A stretch of DNA of 64,000 bases from Anas platyrhynchos (taxonomy: Eukaryota > Chordata > Aves > Anseriformes > Anatidae): contig NC_092588.1 of the NCBI RefSeq assembly GCF_047663525.1, positions 106,039,001-106,103,000 of the forward strand. Direction: 5' to 3'. The position numbers and the translations under genes were made by a program. Of the stretch, positions 52,696-63,392 are shown piece after piece (position 1 is the stretch's first letter; each line of letters begins with the position of its first letter). Below the pieces are notes generated by a model. The model worked only from the letters and a program-made list of their open reading frames with translations, made no database searches and was not told the DNA's origin.

Positions 52696-55600
52696 CTGTA
52701 AAGAGAAACAACACAAATCCAATTTGAAGTATGGCAAATACTTTAAAATGACATCCTCTACAGAATGCCACCATAAGAATACAATATTTCTACCATATCC
52801 GATACAGGATGCAGTTTTAAAGTATATTTTGAAGTAAAGAGGATGACTAGGCATATCACCCAGTAGTATTAAAGTCCTTGAAGATCCATGAAGAATTATT
52901 GAGTCTATGGCAGTTCATACCAAAAAGGAAATATGTAATTGTAAGGCATGCAATATTTTAATTCCATGACTTAATCTTCTCTGGGAAACCCTTAGCATCA
53001 GCACTAAACTATAATGCAGAGATGTTCTTCAGAGGTCAGAAGTCCTTGGGAAAGGCACATGGAGTTTTCAAAATAGAATACAAACCCTGCACAGCTTCTG
53101 CTTAGGAAGAACACACTGTTTCTATGGTTAGAAACATCTGCTGTGTAAGAAGCATTTCGGTATTAGAATTAATTTGGTGCTGGACATAAGAAAGTACAAG
53201 GGAAACATTTTTTTAAAAAGTCAGTAAATTCATTTTTCCAGTAGAAACTAAAGCTTTAAGAATTTCCAAAAAATACTAACATTCTTAAATACAACAGTTT
53301 AACTTCAAAACAAAGATGACAAAAAGGCACACATGATCGGTCAAGTCCAGATATTCCAACTTGATACTTTTAAAAGGTCATGGCAATGCTTTTTAGTGTT
53401 TTGTTTTTTTCTTCTCTTTCCAAAGCATGTAAGGGCTGAAGCCCACTGACTAAAACCAAAAATATTAACAATTCTCAAGCACAGTAAAAATAGCGAAGTT
53501 TTAAAGTGACAAAAATATATATATATATATGTTCTCCTAAGACTACAAGGACAGCAAACCTCCCCTCCTTAACTGGGGTCTGCAAACAGAGCTGTTGTAC
53601 TTACTGCACAAGGCTTTTGTGGGATTGACCTGCTGTCCAGCAAGCAGCTGCTGCAGCTTCTTGATGTCTATGCGTGCCTCAGCCATGCTTTCCAGATCTC
53701 TGTCTTGAGCAGAGCTTTGACATCCATCCTCTGATGCTGGAATGAAAGAACACATCACTCAGTCAAAACATCAGAAGGGATTTCAAAACCTGTAAGGACA
53801 CACCTGACAATCACTGAACAGTTGATATTCAAAGGGACTGTTTAGCAGCAGCGCAAGGAAGCTAAAGCCCAGTTTTCCTACAGATTGTCAATGTTACTGG
53901 AAAAGATTCCCCGCATAAATATGGGATAGACATTGGCCACTTTCCTTTTTAAGGTTTCATTTGACGACTTCAAAGGACTTGATGCTATTTTGTAAGTACT
54001 TTTATCAGCATCACACTTACATGTACATAATGAGACCAAACAGTAGACTCAGGGGAGACACTATCACTCTCTACAACCACCTCAAAGGAGTTTGTAGCAG
54101 GGTGGGAGTCAGTCTCTTTTCCCAAGCAATAAGACAAAAGGAAATGGCCTCAAGTTGCACCAAGGGAGATTTATATTGGATATTAGGAAAAAATTCTTCA
54201 CTGAAAGTGTTGTGAGGCTTTGGAACAGGCTGCCCAGGGAAGTAGTTAAGTGACCAGCCCTGGAGGTATTCAAGACATGTAGATGTGCTCAGGGACATGG
54301 TTTAGTGGTAGACCTGGCAGTGCTAGGTTATCACTTGGATCTTTAAGGTCTTTTCCGATCTAAATGACTCCGTGATTCTGTGAAACAGACACATGAGGTA
54401 AGAAACAAGGAAACTTACCCCAGGGAGGATTTCCCAAGTTTTTAAAATGTGTTGTTACAGATACCAAATCAGTTTCTATTTTCAAATTCATTTCTCCATT
54501 CAAGTTTGCTTCAATCACCTGCAATACAATCAGTTTTAGGAAAGCCACTTCTGCACTGCAGAATTACAACAGAATAAAGTGCTCCTCTGTTCAAGCTTCC
54601 TGAAGTGCTTCAGTGCCTTCAAAAGCTCAATTGCACTTTTTGAACATGGTTCAAACATCCCAATGCTCAGCTACAAAATACATTCCTCATCATTCCTGTG
54701 GGAAAGATCCCAGACCATCTTTCCTGAAATTACAGCAAGAGAAATTCAATCTCTCTCCAGTACTTTTAGAACAAGTACTGGCTTTGGAAAGTTCATGTGC
54801 TGGACAAAGGCTTTAGAAATAAGAGACTGAAATTGCAGATGATGAACATTACTGCATGCCCTTCCAGGTTTTCAACAAACAGAAAGACACATACGCAGTC
54901 CATACGATACGCACAGAAAATGGGATGAACCAAGAGCTGATCTGCAGTTGCTTTCCCAGACTTAAAAACAAGACAGCAGCTGCACCAGAGCAACGACTCC
55001 AAGCAGTACTATGGACTGCTAGAAGTCCTGGAAAAATGCTGAAAGCCTTCAAATTCTACCCTGACAAAGTGTCCTACCAGAAGATCATATATAATCTTAT
55101 ATGAATCCTAGGCAAATCAGAGGATTCCTAACACACATCTAAGCACTTCACTTCTGTGATCAGAAGAATTCTCAATACTTTATAGAGGTTCACATGACAA
55201 CCAGAATTACCCATGGAAGTGGAGATGCCCACGGATGAATGCTCCCACACAAGGACCAATTACTATTTGAAAGACCTTCTAAAAGCCATTTTTGTAGCTC
55301 TGATCTTGACCATATTTACTATCAGGATCTATGCATCTAGCATAAATATTTCTGACACTTGATGTTTTTGATCTTTAATAACAGAAAAGCTTGCAGAGAC
55401 ACAAGTACTTTGCCATCTCCCTTAGAACTATCAAAACTATTTCCCAGAGATTTACTTACTTTTGACTATAAACATATTTTGGAGCATGAGGTAAGGAATT
55501 TAGGAACACGGTTATGCCAGTGTTAATATACTACCTCCTCTGAGTGTTGCTGCACACCAAAGATCAATCCCATCACACAGCTACGCACAACAAAGCAGTG

Positions 55601-58600
55601 CACACAGGGTAATCATGTACGCTGAGGATATGGGAGGGAAAGCACACTCAGAGTGCGCCCTGAAGGCTTACAAAGGAGAAGAGTTTGAAATGCTTTACTC
55701 TTCTCTTTGCATGATGATTGCCATTTGCAAAATTGCCAGAAAGCCATTGTTAGTTTTTCAACCCTTCCAAGCCTTGTAAGACTAAGACCTACCCAATTTC
55801 AAGATTCTCAGTTTATAAAAGAAATCTATTTATTAACATTGTTACAAACATCCCCAAACCAAACTATTCCAAAGCTCTATATCTACTTACTCCCTTTAAT
55901 GCCAGTAAATTCTGGTGACTAAGAGCAATTAAATTAAAAAAAAAAATCCCTTAAAAATAAAAAAAAAAATCCCTTTCCACACCAATTGCAGTGTTTCTTC
56001 CAGTGGAAGGTCTACCCGCACTCCAGAAACCCAGGGTGGGCTGAAAGCTCACCATGTCAGAATCTAAAGCACAGGTTGACATCCATGAGCCATGAGAAGG
56101 ATTTCCTCTAAATCATACCTCAAGTTCACCAAAAGGTCATTTCAACAGACATGTAACACAAAACTCACTTAATAGGCATTTCTTTAAAGAAATCACCTGG
56201 AAAGTCTCCAGCTAGCTTCATGAAAGACTACAATTTCTTTCCAGCTGTAAAGAGTGGCTTGCAGGAACACGATACCATGTTCTTTCTGGAATTCAGTACA
56301 AAGAGCACCACATTCAATGAGGTCCAGGACAAGCTTTTCAGCGTCAGTCCTAAAATAAATCCCATAATTCTCTTCAACCCTTGCACAATCTTCAGGTACC
56401 TTTGGTTCAACATCTGACCCATCCAAAAATAAAATAAAATATAACACAGGGGCACCAGTTTGGGCAACAGGGAAAAGCGCTACGTCCAAGATAAAATGAC
56501 ATCTGTAGGACAACGACTTGAAGTGTCTTAACTTACAATGCTATGGCTGAGATTCTTCATTCTCTCCACAACACTCTTCATTGTTTTCAGTGCTGGTAGG
56601 TAAATACTGACCTAAGAAGACACAAGAACTGCATTCACACCAATATTTCATGTGTGAATTAGATGCAATGCCTTAATTTCTCCCTTCAGTCATACCCTTA
56701 GACTCCTGAGTTATGTACTGAGCTCACAAAGCACAATATTTAACTAAAATCAGGAAGTGATCCAGGAACAGAACTCTTTCCCAACAGAGCATCACTAGCA
56801 ATTACTTCAGAAATACTATCCCAAGTCTGTGTTCAGAATAAAGCACAGACAATTTCTGCAGATCAGATTCTCACATGAACCCGCTAAAAGTTAGTATAGC
56901 CAATCAGTTTTAAAATTGCATCAGTATAAATCTGAAATAACAGAATAAAATGCATAAAGTTTCTACTGTGCCATATGTCTTCAAAATTGAAATAATCTTA
57001 GCTGTAGAGGTAACATACATCCCTAACCTCAAATAGTAACTCATTTGCACAAAGACCTTTATTTGCAATTCTGCTAAAAGTCAAAAAGGATATAGAAAGA
57101 ATATATAAAAAACAAAAGGAAACACGTATACATCCAACTTTGCCAGGTAGGCCGTAAATTACAGATATAACAGAATATTTGGGCTACTTGGAACCTAAGA
57201 AGTTGATCACATGAAGTAATCATATGATTGTTTTATGCTCCTGTCTAAAGCTATGCAAGTCCTTTGCTCCTTCCCTGTCCCACCCTGAATATCACAGCAA
57301 CAATCAGTAACTACCTGCTCTGTTTTTTGAGCTCTTTTTGTCAAGACGGAAGCCATGTGCCCTCTCCAAACATCTAGCTTCCATCCTTTCCTTTTCTGTT
57401 CCATCTCCTCTCCAAAACCCACTGGCTGTATACTCCACTGCTGTAGCCACCTCCCCACTCCACAGGGAATATAAAAACAGAGTCTTACATCAAAGTCTGG
57501 CACCCTGGGCTCTCTGAAGTCATTCCATAATCTTCTGGGAATAACCCTCACAGGAATGTCATGTGTCACAATCCTACTGCTGCTTGATAAGGATGGCTTG
57601 AGGGAGAGAGGATGCTCTTGAAGTTAAAAACAGGACTTGAATTCTGAATCCAAGTTTTTCAGATCCAGTCTAGGAAATACTAGAACCAAGTGCCTCAGAC
57701 ACCCAGTTCCAATTTTTCACAGCTTCCACAGGTCCCCTATTACGCAGGCTTCGCTTTTGAATAAGGATGAAATTGCAAGTCATTGCTATTTATGTGCTAT
57801 CCTTCAAGTTAAACAGGGAAGATGTGTTAAAACCAATGAAAAATCTGAAGTGCAGTTTGAAATTGAATAGCATGACAGGCAAAAACAAAACAAAGAGCCA
57901 AAAAATACACTAAAACCTCCTGCACCTACAGGCTCCAATGAGAAGGCAATCATCCACAGAAAATTTAGAGGATGAATAGAGAAAAGGTAGCAGGTGACAA
58001 AGACGTTATAAAAAGGTGTCTCAATCACATGGCTTTCATTCTTCTTCCACCTCTTCCTTGTCTTTTGGAAAATACAAAGCTCATTCTGCGCACTACCAAC
58101 CATGATGGCAGGAAATGCCAGTAAAATGGAAAACAGCAAGATTTTTCTTTCTTTAGTTTTATAGAGTTATACCAAAGCTACCAAAGCTTTTACTTAATAA
58201 CGATGATAAAAGCATTGTTGCACTTACTAGCTCCACAGAAACTTTGAGACAAGGGCAGTGTTTGTTAGTCAACTTGATCTTCACTGCCTTAGCACTCTGG
58301 GCAGTTTTTAATGCTCTCGACAGGTTCTCAGGTGTGAGCTCTAAATAGATTTCATTGTGATCCGCAGCCACTCCTTCCATCTGAAATTCGTCAAAGAAAT
58401 TCCCCTGCAAGTTTTAAAAGTTGTGAAATAAAGTAAATTAAAAAAAAAAAAAAAGTAAAGAAAAAAAGGAAGAAAAAAGGCAAATGAAGTGAGGCAAGTT
58501 TGACTTAACAGACCTTAACTTTAGAAGCATATGCTTACAGCAGGTTTCCTCTGCCCAGCACCACATGTAGAAATTAATACAGGCTGCGTAAGGATGAAGG

Positions 58601-59426
58601 CCCATTTCTTCAGAGCTAAACCCATTAACTTCAGACCCTGCCCTAACACACATAGGTTGTCAAAACATAGGGTATTAGGGATGAGTTATGCTCAACTGTT
58701 TCCAGTTCTGGGCAGGATCTTGTGGGCCAGCACGTACTGAAGCCTTACAAAGAAGTGACAACCCAGGAAAAGTGGCGTCTAGCCCGAAACACTGGGTCTG
58801 CACAACTAAAAGGCAGTCTCGCAAAACAGAGCACCTTGACCTGAGACACCTCAGGTAAGGGCTGTTGTTGGAATTGCCACCATGTAAAAAGGCCCCAGCT
58901 GCATGCTCTGGTTTGCAGTGACGTGTTTTGTTTTGTTTTGTTTTTAACTCCCCCCGGCTTACCTGGCACAGCTCGCACCACATGCTGACCCCTCCATTTG
59001 CCACCTTATCGCAGAGGATGAAGTAGAGCTTGCCCGCGGTGAGACGCAGCGTGCAGGTCTTCGCCAACCTGGCGATGGTGTTAACGACACCTGCGGAGGG
59101 AAGGGGAAATACTACAGCACCAACTGCTTTGCTGGCAGGGGATAAACCCTTAATCCCCAAAATCACATCTGATACCAGAAAATCCCAGAAACGCCGAGGG
59201 GATGAGGGGGAAGAAAGCGACCTCACGCTGCCCCCCCCCCCCCCCCCCCCCCCGCTGGATGGAGCCACGGCCTGGGCCTCAGCGCGCCTACAAAGGGGCC
59301 GGCGCACACAGCCCTCCCTCCTCCTCCTCGCCGGGTGAGGCTGGCCGAGGCACCGCCGAGCCCGACACACTCACGGCTGAAGTTGTTGAGGCAGGCGAGA
59401 TCCACGATCTTAGCCCGAAAACGCAT
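52613..59426 (-). CDS. HUS1: HUS1 checkpoint clamp component (8 coding exons)
   Basis: HUS1 is one subunit of the nuclear RAD9-RAD1-HUS1 (9-1-1) ring. RAD17-RFC loads this PCNA-like clamp at damaged DNA, where it supports ATR-CHK1 signalling. Exons read by eye on the minus strand are 59426-59375, 59090-58963, 58404-58228, 57596-57489, 56611-56537, 54518-54419, 53736-53605 and 52695-52613. All borders are GT/AG, phases agree, and the 855 bases encode 284 residues plus TGA. The human protein is 280 residues; the extra length falls in a poorly conserved loop near residues 213-226. Recognisable family segments are the start [17 protein letters not shown] and FILCDK in exon 2, NEIYLELT and [11 protein letters not shown] in exon 3, [14 protein letters not shown] in exon 4, [13 protein letters not shown] in exon 7 and SLQYFIPAL near the end. 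The start ATG has G at -3 and lies in a CpG-rich promoter. Introns are short (284 to 2018 bases). No disabling change is visible. Exon positions are seen; function is family knowledge. Confidence 0.96.
53605..53736 (-). CDS. HUS1: HUS1 coding exon 7
   Basis: The exon has 132 bases. It first encodes a variable polar loop ([17 protein letters not shown]), then the conserved [14 protein letters not shown] and [13 protein letters not shown]. The acceptor is TTCCAG and the donor GTAAGT. The loop accounts for the extra residues relative to the human protein. Confidence 0.95.
54030..54386 (+). mobile_element. CR1 3' fragment inside HUS1 intron 6
   Basis: This plus-strand CR1 piece is antisense to HUS1. 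It has the usual 3' region (cctcaaaggag, ggaacaggctgcccaggga, gaggtattcaagacatgtag) and the terminal tag near gactccgtgattctgtga. Its 3' end lies about 32 bases from the HUS1 exon 6 donor. Confidence 0.9.
54419..54518 (-). CDS. HUS1: HUS1 coding exon 6
   Basis: The exon has 100 bases encoding residues 181-213 plus one base. It contains [16 protein letters not shown] and [10 protein letters not shown], typical of the second clamp domain. The acceptor is TTGCAG and the donor GTAAGT. A CR1 element in the following intron ends about 30 bases from this donor. Confidence 0.95.
56193..56513 (-). other. Orphan 106-codon reading frame in HUS1 intron 5
   Basis: An ATG-started frame on the HUS1 sense strand lies just after exon 5, in intron 5. 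The translation is fairly protein-like, with hydrophobic segments and an acidic middle, but I recognise no family. It may be chance, an unspliced exon or an old insertion. No conservation evidence is available here. Confidence 0.15.
56537..56611 (-). CDS. HUS1: HUS1 coding exon 5
   Basis: This 75-base, phase 0 exon encodes residues 156-180 and starts [16 protein letters not shown]. By alignment with the family it should cover part of the linker between the two clamp domains. The acceptor is TTCTTAG and the donor GTAAGT. It is too short to stand out as an open reading frame. Confidence 0.93.
57489..57596 (-). CDS. HUS1: HUS1 coding exon 4
   Basis: The exon has 108 bases, phase 0 to phase 0, residues 120-155. 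It includes a serine run, [11 protein letters not shown] and PRRLW. The acceptor CCCTCAAG is a less usual AAG acceptor after a good pyrimidine tract. The donor is GTAAGA. An acceptor a few bases away would change only one or two residues at the left border. Confidence 0.9.
58228..58404 (-). CDS. HUS1: HUS1 coding exon 3
   Basis: The exon has 177 bases in phase 0 at both ends and encodes residues 61-119. It carries [26 protein letters not shown] and KIKLTNK, the best conserved stretch of the N-terminal clamp domain. The acceptor is TTGCAG and the donor GTAAGT. Confidence 0.95.
58963..59090 (-). CDS. HUS1: HUS1 coding exon 2
   Basis: The acceptor CCGCAG is followed by 128 bases that complete an Arg codon from exon 1 and end on a full Gln codon (residue 60) before GTAAGC. 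It contains the segments [14 protein letters not shown] and GGVSMWCEL, which belong to the first PCNA-like domain. Confidence 0.95.
59231..59253. repeat. Uninterrupted C23 tract in HUS1 intron 1
   Basis: Twenty-three consecutive C on the plus strand correspond to 23 G in the HUS1 pre-mRNA, about 120 bases downstream of the exon 1 donor. Such a run can form quadruplexes and is prone to length error in sequencing. Confidence 0.95.
59375..59426 (-). CDS. HUS1: HUS1 coding exon 1
   Basis: This exon encodes residues 1-17 ([17 protein letters not shown]) plus one base. The donor GTGAGT begins at 59374. The start ATG is at 59426-59424, and the match of the first residues to the family start leaves no competing start codon. 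The exon is within the CpG-rich block. Confidence 0.95.
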
Positions 59427-59769
59427 GGCAGCGCTCCCCGTCCCCCCGCCGCCGCCCGCCTCCGGCAGCGCGGCCCAAGGCGGGGCCCAGGCGGCCCCGG
59501 GCGCGGCTGACGCGAGGGGCGGGGGGAAGGAGGGCTCGGGGCTCGCCACAGCTCGGCATGCCCTTGACAAAGCTGTAAATCCAGATATCTGTGTGGTTTC
59601 TCAGCCCTGTTGCCTTTGAGGGGCTTTCTTCAAACGCCCTGCAGCAGAAAATAGGGGTAACCCCAGCCTCACGCCCTGCCGTGGAAGGGCCGGGCTCAGG
59701 CTCTGCCTCTAGGGGTGTTCCTAAGCTTAAGTGATCACAAGGGAAACAAGCAACAGTCGTGTAAGGAAG

Positions 59770-60358
59770 TAGTAACCCTAAATATAATCCTAACCAGAAA
59801 TGTAACTCTAAACTTAATCCCCTTAATTTAAACTTGAACCCTAAGCCTAACCCTAACCCAAAACCTCAATGTTATCTGAAACCCTAAACCTAACTGTAAA
59901 TCCTAACCCTGAAACTAACATTTAACTTAATGGCTAACCATAAACTTAAGCTTAAAACTAACCTAGGACACTAAAGCTAAAACTAAACCTAACACTAACT
60001 CAAACCCTAACCTCAACCCTAGCCACTAATCCTAACCCTTACACCTAAACCTAATCCTAACCCTAGCCCTAACCCTAGCCTGAACCCAAATGCCTAACCT
60101 TAACCCCAAACCCTAATGTTAAACGTAAGCCTACACTTAAACATAACCCAAAACACCAAACCTATCCATAACACTTAAGCCTAACCCTAACCCAGGACAC
60201 TAACCCAAGCCATACGCTACTGGCTAAACCTAATCCTAACCCCAGCTCAATCCTAACCCTAACTGTAAACCTAAACCTAACTAAACCCTAGCTAAGCCCT
60301 AACCCTAAACCTAGACCTAAACCCCAACCTCAACCCTAATGGCTCACCCTAACCATAA
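59770..60358. repeat. Degenerate interstitial telomere-type repeat (CCCTAA)n
   Basis: About 590 bases consist largely of CCCTAA and close variants (CCTAAC, ACCTAA, CTTAAC, CCTAGC). Only short perfect runs remain, as near 59847-59861 and 60050-60080. The strand is uniform, CCCTAA on plus, so a telomere end would have pointed towards lower coordinates. The tract begins about 345 bases upstream of the HUS1 start codon and stops where a CR1 3' end begins at ~60366. It is an old, mutated interstitial telomeric sequence. Confidence 0.9.
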
Positions 60359-60365
60359 CAGAATC

Positions 60366-60500
60366 AATCACAGAATGGTTGAGGTTGGAAGGGGCCTCTG
60401 GATGTCATCTAGTCCAACCTCCCTGTTCAAGCAACCTAGAGCACACTGCACAGGATCACATCCAGGTGAGGTTTGAACATCTCTTGTCTGATAATTCCAA
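60366..60500 (-). mobile_element. CR1 3' end abutting the telomere-type tract
   Basis: The inverted CR1 end (cacagaatggttgaggttgg, gtcatctagtccaacctccc, ggatcacatccaggtgag) begins within a few bases of the last CCCTAA-type unit. Confidence 0.88.
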
Positions 60501-60547
60501 CCTAGTTCAGCCTTGAAGCTGAAGTTTTCTCAAAACAGGATTTTTAC

Positions 60548-60580
60548 TGTTTTCATCACCTAATGTTTTCATCACCTAAT
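60548..60580. repeat. Tandem 17-base duplication
   Basis: The unit tgttttcatcacctaa occurs twice, just beyond the CR1 end that abuts the telomere-type tract. Confidence 0.75.
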
Positions 60581-61121
60581 GGGTTTGTTGCTCCTAGTAC
60601 ATCCCCTAGAAGTATTCAGGCCCCTGTTTACAGCTCTGGGTGGTGAGGAAGCAATTAGTGTCCAGCTTCTAGGCAGAACTGTTAACTCTTTCCTTGCAGA
60701 GCAGATAAGGCAGAGCACAGCAAAGTAGTTAACCCATTCCTCACAAACACAGTTCAGTGCACTTGAAGACCCAGAAGGTTTCTTCAATCTCAGTTCAATG
60801 GATGCAGATGCTGCTGTCCCCATACATAGGTCTAGCCTGCGGTGAGGCTGAATATGTATTCCAGAGATATGGATACACACACCAAGTCAGCCACAGTAGA
60901 CCAACACAGACAGAGCCGTGCCTTTACAAGAAAACACAAACAGCATTCATATAAATATGAACACAGACAGTGAAGCCATTTTTCCCCCTTTCATCAGGAT
61001 TGAAGTTTCCTGTTGAAAACATACACAAACCTTCACTCTCTAGATTTACACACAAAATACATTCACAGACCTTTCAAATATTAACACGGGTTTTAAGTCT
61101 GTCAAATAATCATGACTTATC

Positions 61122-61822
61122 TGTTACCTTAAAAGCTGGTTGATTAAACTCTCTAAGACTCAAATGGAACTTTAGAAAGCATGCATTTTTTAATTGCTGC
61201 ACTGAACGAACAGGGGGATTACTCCACCTAGTGTATGCACGAGTTGCTCAACAACAAAGGCTATATGCAATCAGAATATACACATTCAGTAGCTTTCCAA
61301 GAAATAACTAACATATTTATACTATTTCTCAGAACTCATTAAAATATGTAAACATCCCTGACACTTGTACATTTGTCTTTACTGGTGGTCTTTCGGGGTC
61401 TTCTGGTGGTCAGTGATAGTCTTCCTCACTGCTTTCACTAGTTAAACCCAGTTCTTGCACATGCTTTCTTATCTCTGTTCTTTCTGACCTTGTTTCAACT
61501 TAGGCATGCATACTAACCTAAGTCATTTACACATCCAAGGACATAGGCATTGCATGAGTTTCTCACCTAGTCTTCTGAAATATCCTCCAGGCCTGGGTCA
61601 TCAGTGCCCCCCATTTTGAAACACAAGTCTGTATATTAAAGCTGACTAATTAGCAAGTAAGGTAGTAACAGAGATATGCAGTTCTATCTAACTATACATA
61701 GCAAAGGCTTGGCCTATCTGTTCATAAAACATTTCAGATTTGACTCCATTGTTCTATTAGGGAAAAAAAATACAAAACAAAACAACAACAAAAACCACAT
61801 TTGTTCTTTTGGCTCAGTATCA
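61122..61822 (-). repeat. Solo LTR, same family as the 35.2-kb copy
   Basis: On the minus strand it begins TGATACTGAG and ends GGTAACA, like the LTR at 35219-35882, and matches it in order along the whole length with many substitutions and small indels. A short A-rich insertion lies near 61760-61795. No retroviral interior is attached. I do not see a clean 4-base target duplication (TATC on the left, ATCA on the right). Confidence 0.7.
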
Positions 61823-61937
61823 ATCAAGTCATCAGCTCAGACCTTGGGTGTTTCCAGATGCAGGTCTCCTCTTACTCACCAGTTTGAAGGTCATTAGCAA
61901 ATTACATGTATACACAGGACTCAAATTAACAAGAGGA

Positions 61938-62080
61938 TAATGCTTTGTCTTTCTTTCTTTTTCTTATTAAACTGTCCTTATGTCAACCCATGAGTTCTTG
62001 CACTTCAATCTGTTGTTATTCTATCTCTTATCCCACTGTGGGGGTCGTGGCAGTGGTGTGCCTGGAGAGTTGAACCACAA
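61938..62080 (+). repeat. 3' fragment of the ERVL-like LTR
   Basis: This matches the tail of the LTR at 36111-36660: cttattaaactgt, caacccatgag, atcttatcccactg and a terminal ttgaaccacaa. The 5' three-quarters of the LTR are missing. Confidence 0.55.
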
Positions 62081-62235
62081 TAATCAGAGAGAGACTTTTC
62101 TCAGTATGGTGGATCTGAGTGCACCAACAGGCCTTAATTGCACTGATGAGCGTCACTGTGGATCTTCATCCACCTGCCTCTGACCTAATCTCCTCAAATC
62201 AACACTACAGTTATTTCTACTTCAGCCTCCTAGAT

Positions 62236-62305
62236 TGACCTTTTAACCTCTTTCTTCCTGATATCTAGTCTAAACCTCCCCTGGTGCAACTTGAGGCTTG
62301 TGTCT
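62236..62305 (-). mobile_element. CR1 scrap, minus strand
   Basis: About 70 bases resemble the inverted CR1 3' UTR: ctttcttcctgatatctagt and ctcccctggtgcaacttgag. Both ends are truncated. Confidence 0.65.
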
Positions 62306-62704
62306 AAATTTCATGTAGATACATCAGGCATTTGTACAACAGGCAATACCTAAAGCTGTGCATACTCTCTGTTGAAGACAGCAGCATCTAGTCAAGCAGA
62401 ACTGCAAGAAGTGGAGGACTTTTCTTTCTTTAATGAGAAACTAAGTGTGCTGCAAGGCAGACCCGCAAAGAATCATGAGCTCTATCAACAGGAGCTGGGA
62501 GCCTGCAGGTCAAGAAAGAACTGGGAAACTGCTGAGAGGAGCAAGAAACAACCCGGTCCTCAGGTGCCAAAAAGTTACAAGAACAAGAAGACACTGTGAA
62601 GTGCTTGCTGCAACTAACAATCCTATTGAAACCTGTGTCCAAAATGTAGTACTTAAGCTAGAAACAACAGTTTTCTCGGTGTGTTATTTAAAAAGACAAA
62701 CAAG

Positions 62705-63392
62705 AACATAATGGTGTTTGCTTCTTTTATTACGAAAGATATAAAAATGCAGAGTGTAGTGAATCTATCCTTAGAAACTGAAACTTTTTCTGGACCAACA
62801 TTCTATTTACATATACAAAATTCCCCAAGTGGAACAATATCAAATGTAAAAAACACATTATCAGAATATACCACATATTTACAAGTTCAGAGCTTTCATA
62901 TCTCTGTTACTATAAATGCAGTTGTTACACAAGAGGTCAATCCCAACATGCTTTACGCAAGTATTTTAAATTAAGCAGATGAGACTACTCAAGTAAAATA
63001 AAACAAACTGGGCAAAGCTCTGCTATGAACAACTACTTTATACATACATACAGTACAAAATAACAGAGCCAAGTTTTCAGCCAGGCTTTATCTTCTGTTG
63101 TTGCAAAATGCTCATGCTCCAAGTTGATTGAAGAAAAACAACAGAAACAGCTACTGGTTGTTACTGACATCAAACTAGAAACCTCCCAAGAATCAAAAAC
63201 ATACTGGCTTTCAGATCACTGATGAGTCGTTAGGAAAAGCAAGCATTTGTATTCCTTTTAAAATTCTCCCCTCAAACAGAAAATACAAACAAAATACTTA
63301 AGCCACCACTTTGTATTGTTTTTAACTGGAACCAATTACTGCTTAGTAAAATAAGGCACTTCTTCCTTTAGACCAATACATTTCCCTAGGTT
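62705..63392 (-). other. Probable 3' UTR with poly(A) signal
   Basis: This sequence follows the stop of the terminal exon at 63393. A minus-strand AATAAA is at 62731-62726, which would give a 3' UTR of about 0.7 kb. Short reading frames on the plus strand here look like shadows. Confidence 0.45.

Larger units (their letters stand above)
59215..59560 (-). promoter_or_regulatory. HUS1: CpG-rich promoter block of HUS1
   Basis: A block of very high G+C with many CpG dinucleotides covers exon 1 and the sequence upstream of it, in sharp contrast to the AT-rich surroundings. A GC box (ggggcggggg, 59516-59525) and a TGACG half-site of CRE type (59508-59512) lie within about 90 bases of the start codon, and no TATA box is evident. 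This fits a constitutive housekeeping promoter. The transcription start cannot be placed from sequence alone. Confidence 0.75.

Noticed and set aside
52568-52837. Plus-strand 89-codon reading frame.
   Set aside because: It is the antisense shadow of HUS1 exon 8 and its flanking intron.
58675-59370. 231-codon minus-strand reading frame, the longest in the window.
   Set aside because: It is HUS1 exon 2 read through into introns 1 and 2. The splice borders and family alignment show only 59090-58963 is coding.
59030-59619. Several overlapping proline- or glycine-rich frames on both strands.
   Set aside because: They are products of the C23 tract and CpG-rich sequence around HUS1 exon 1, with no family resemblance.
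34594-62080. The same LTR pair (minus gamma-like LTR, then plus ERVL-like LTR ~120-230 bases later) occurs at ~35-36 kb and ~61-62 kb, suggesting a segmental duplication or composite element.
   Set aside because: The sequence between the two LTRs is unrelated in the two places, and one second LTR is only a tail fragment. Independent insertions are the simpler reading.
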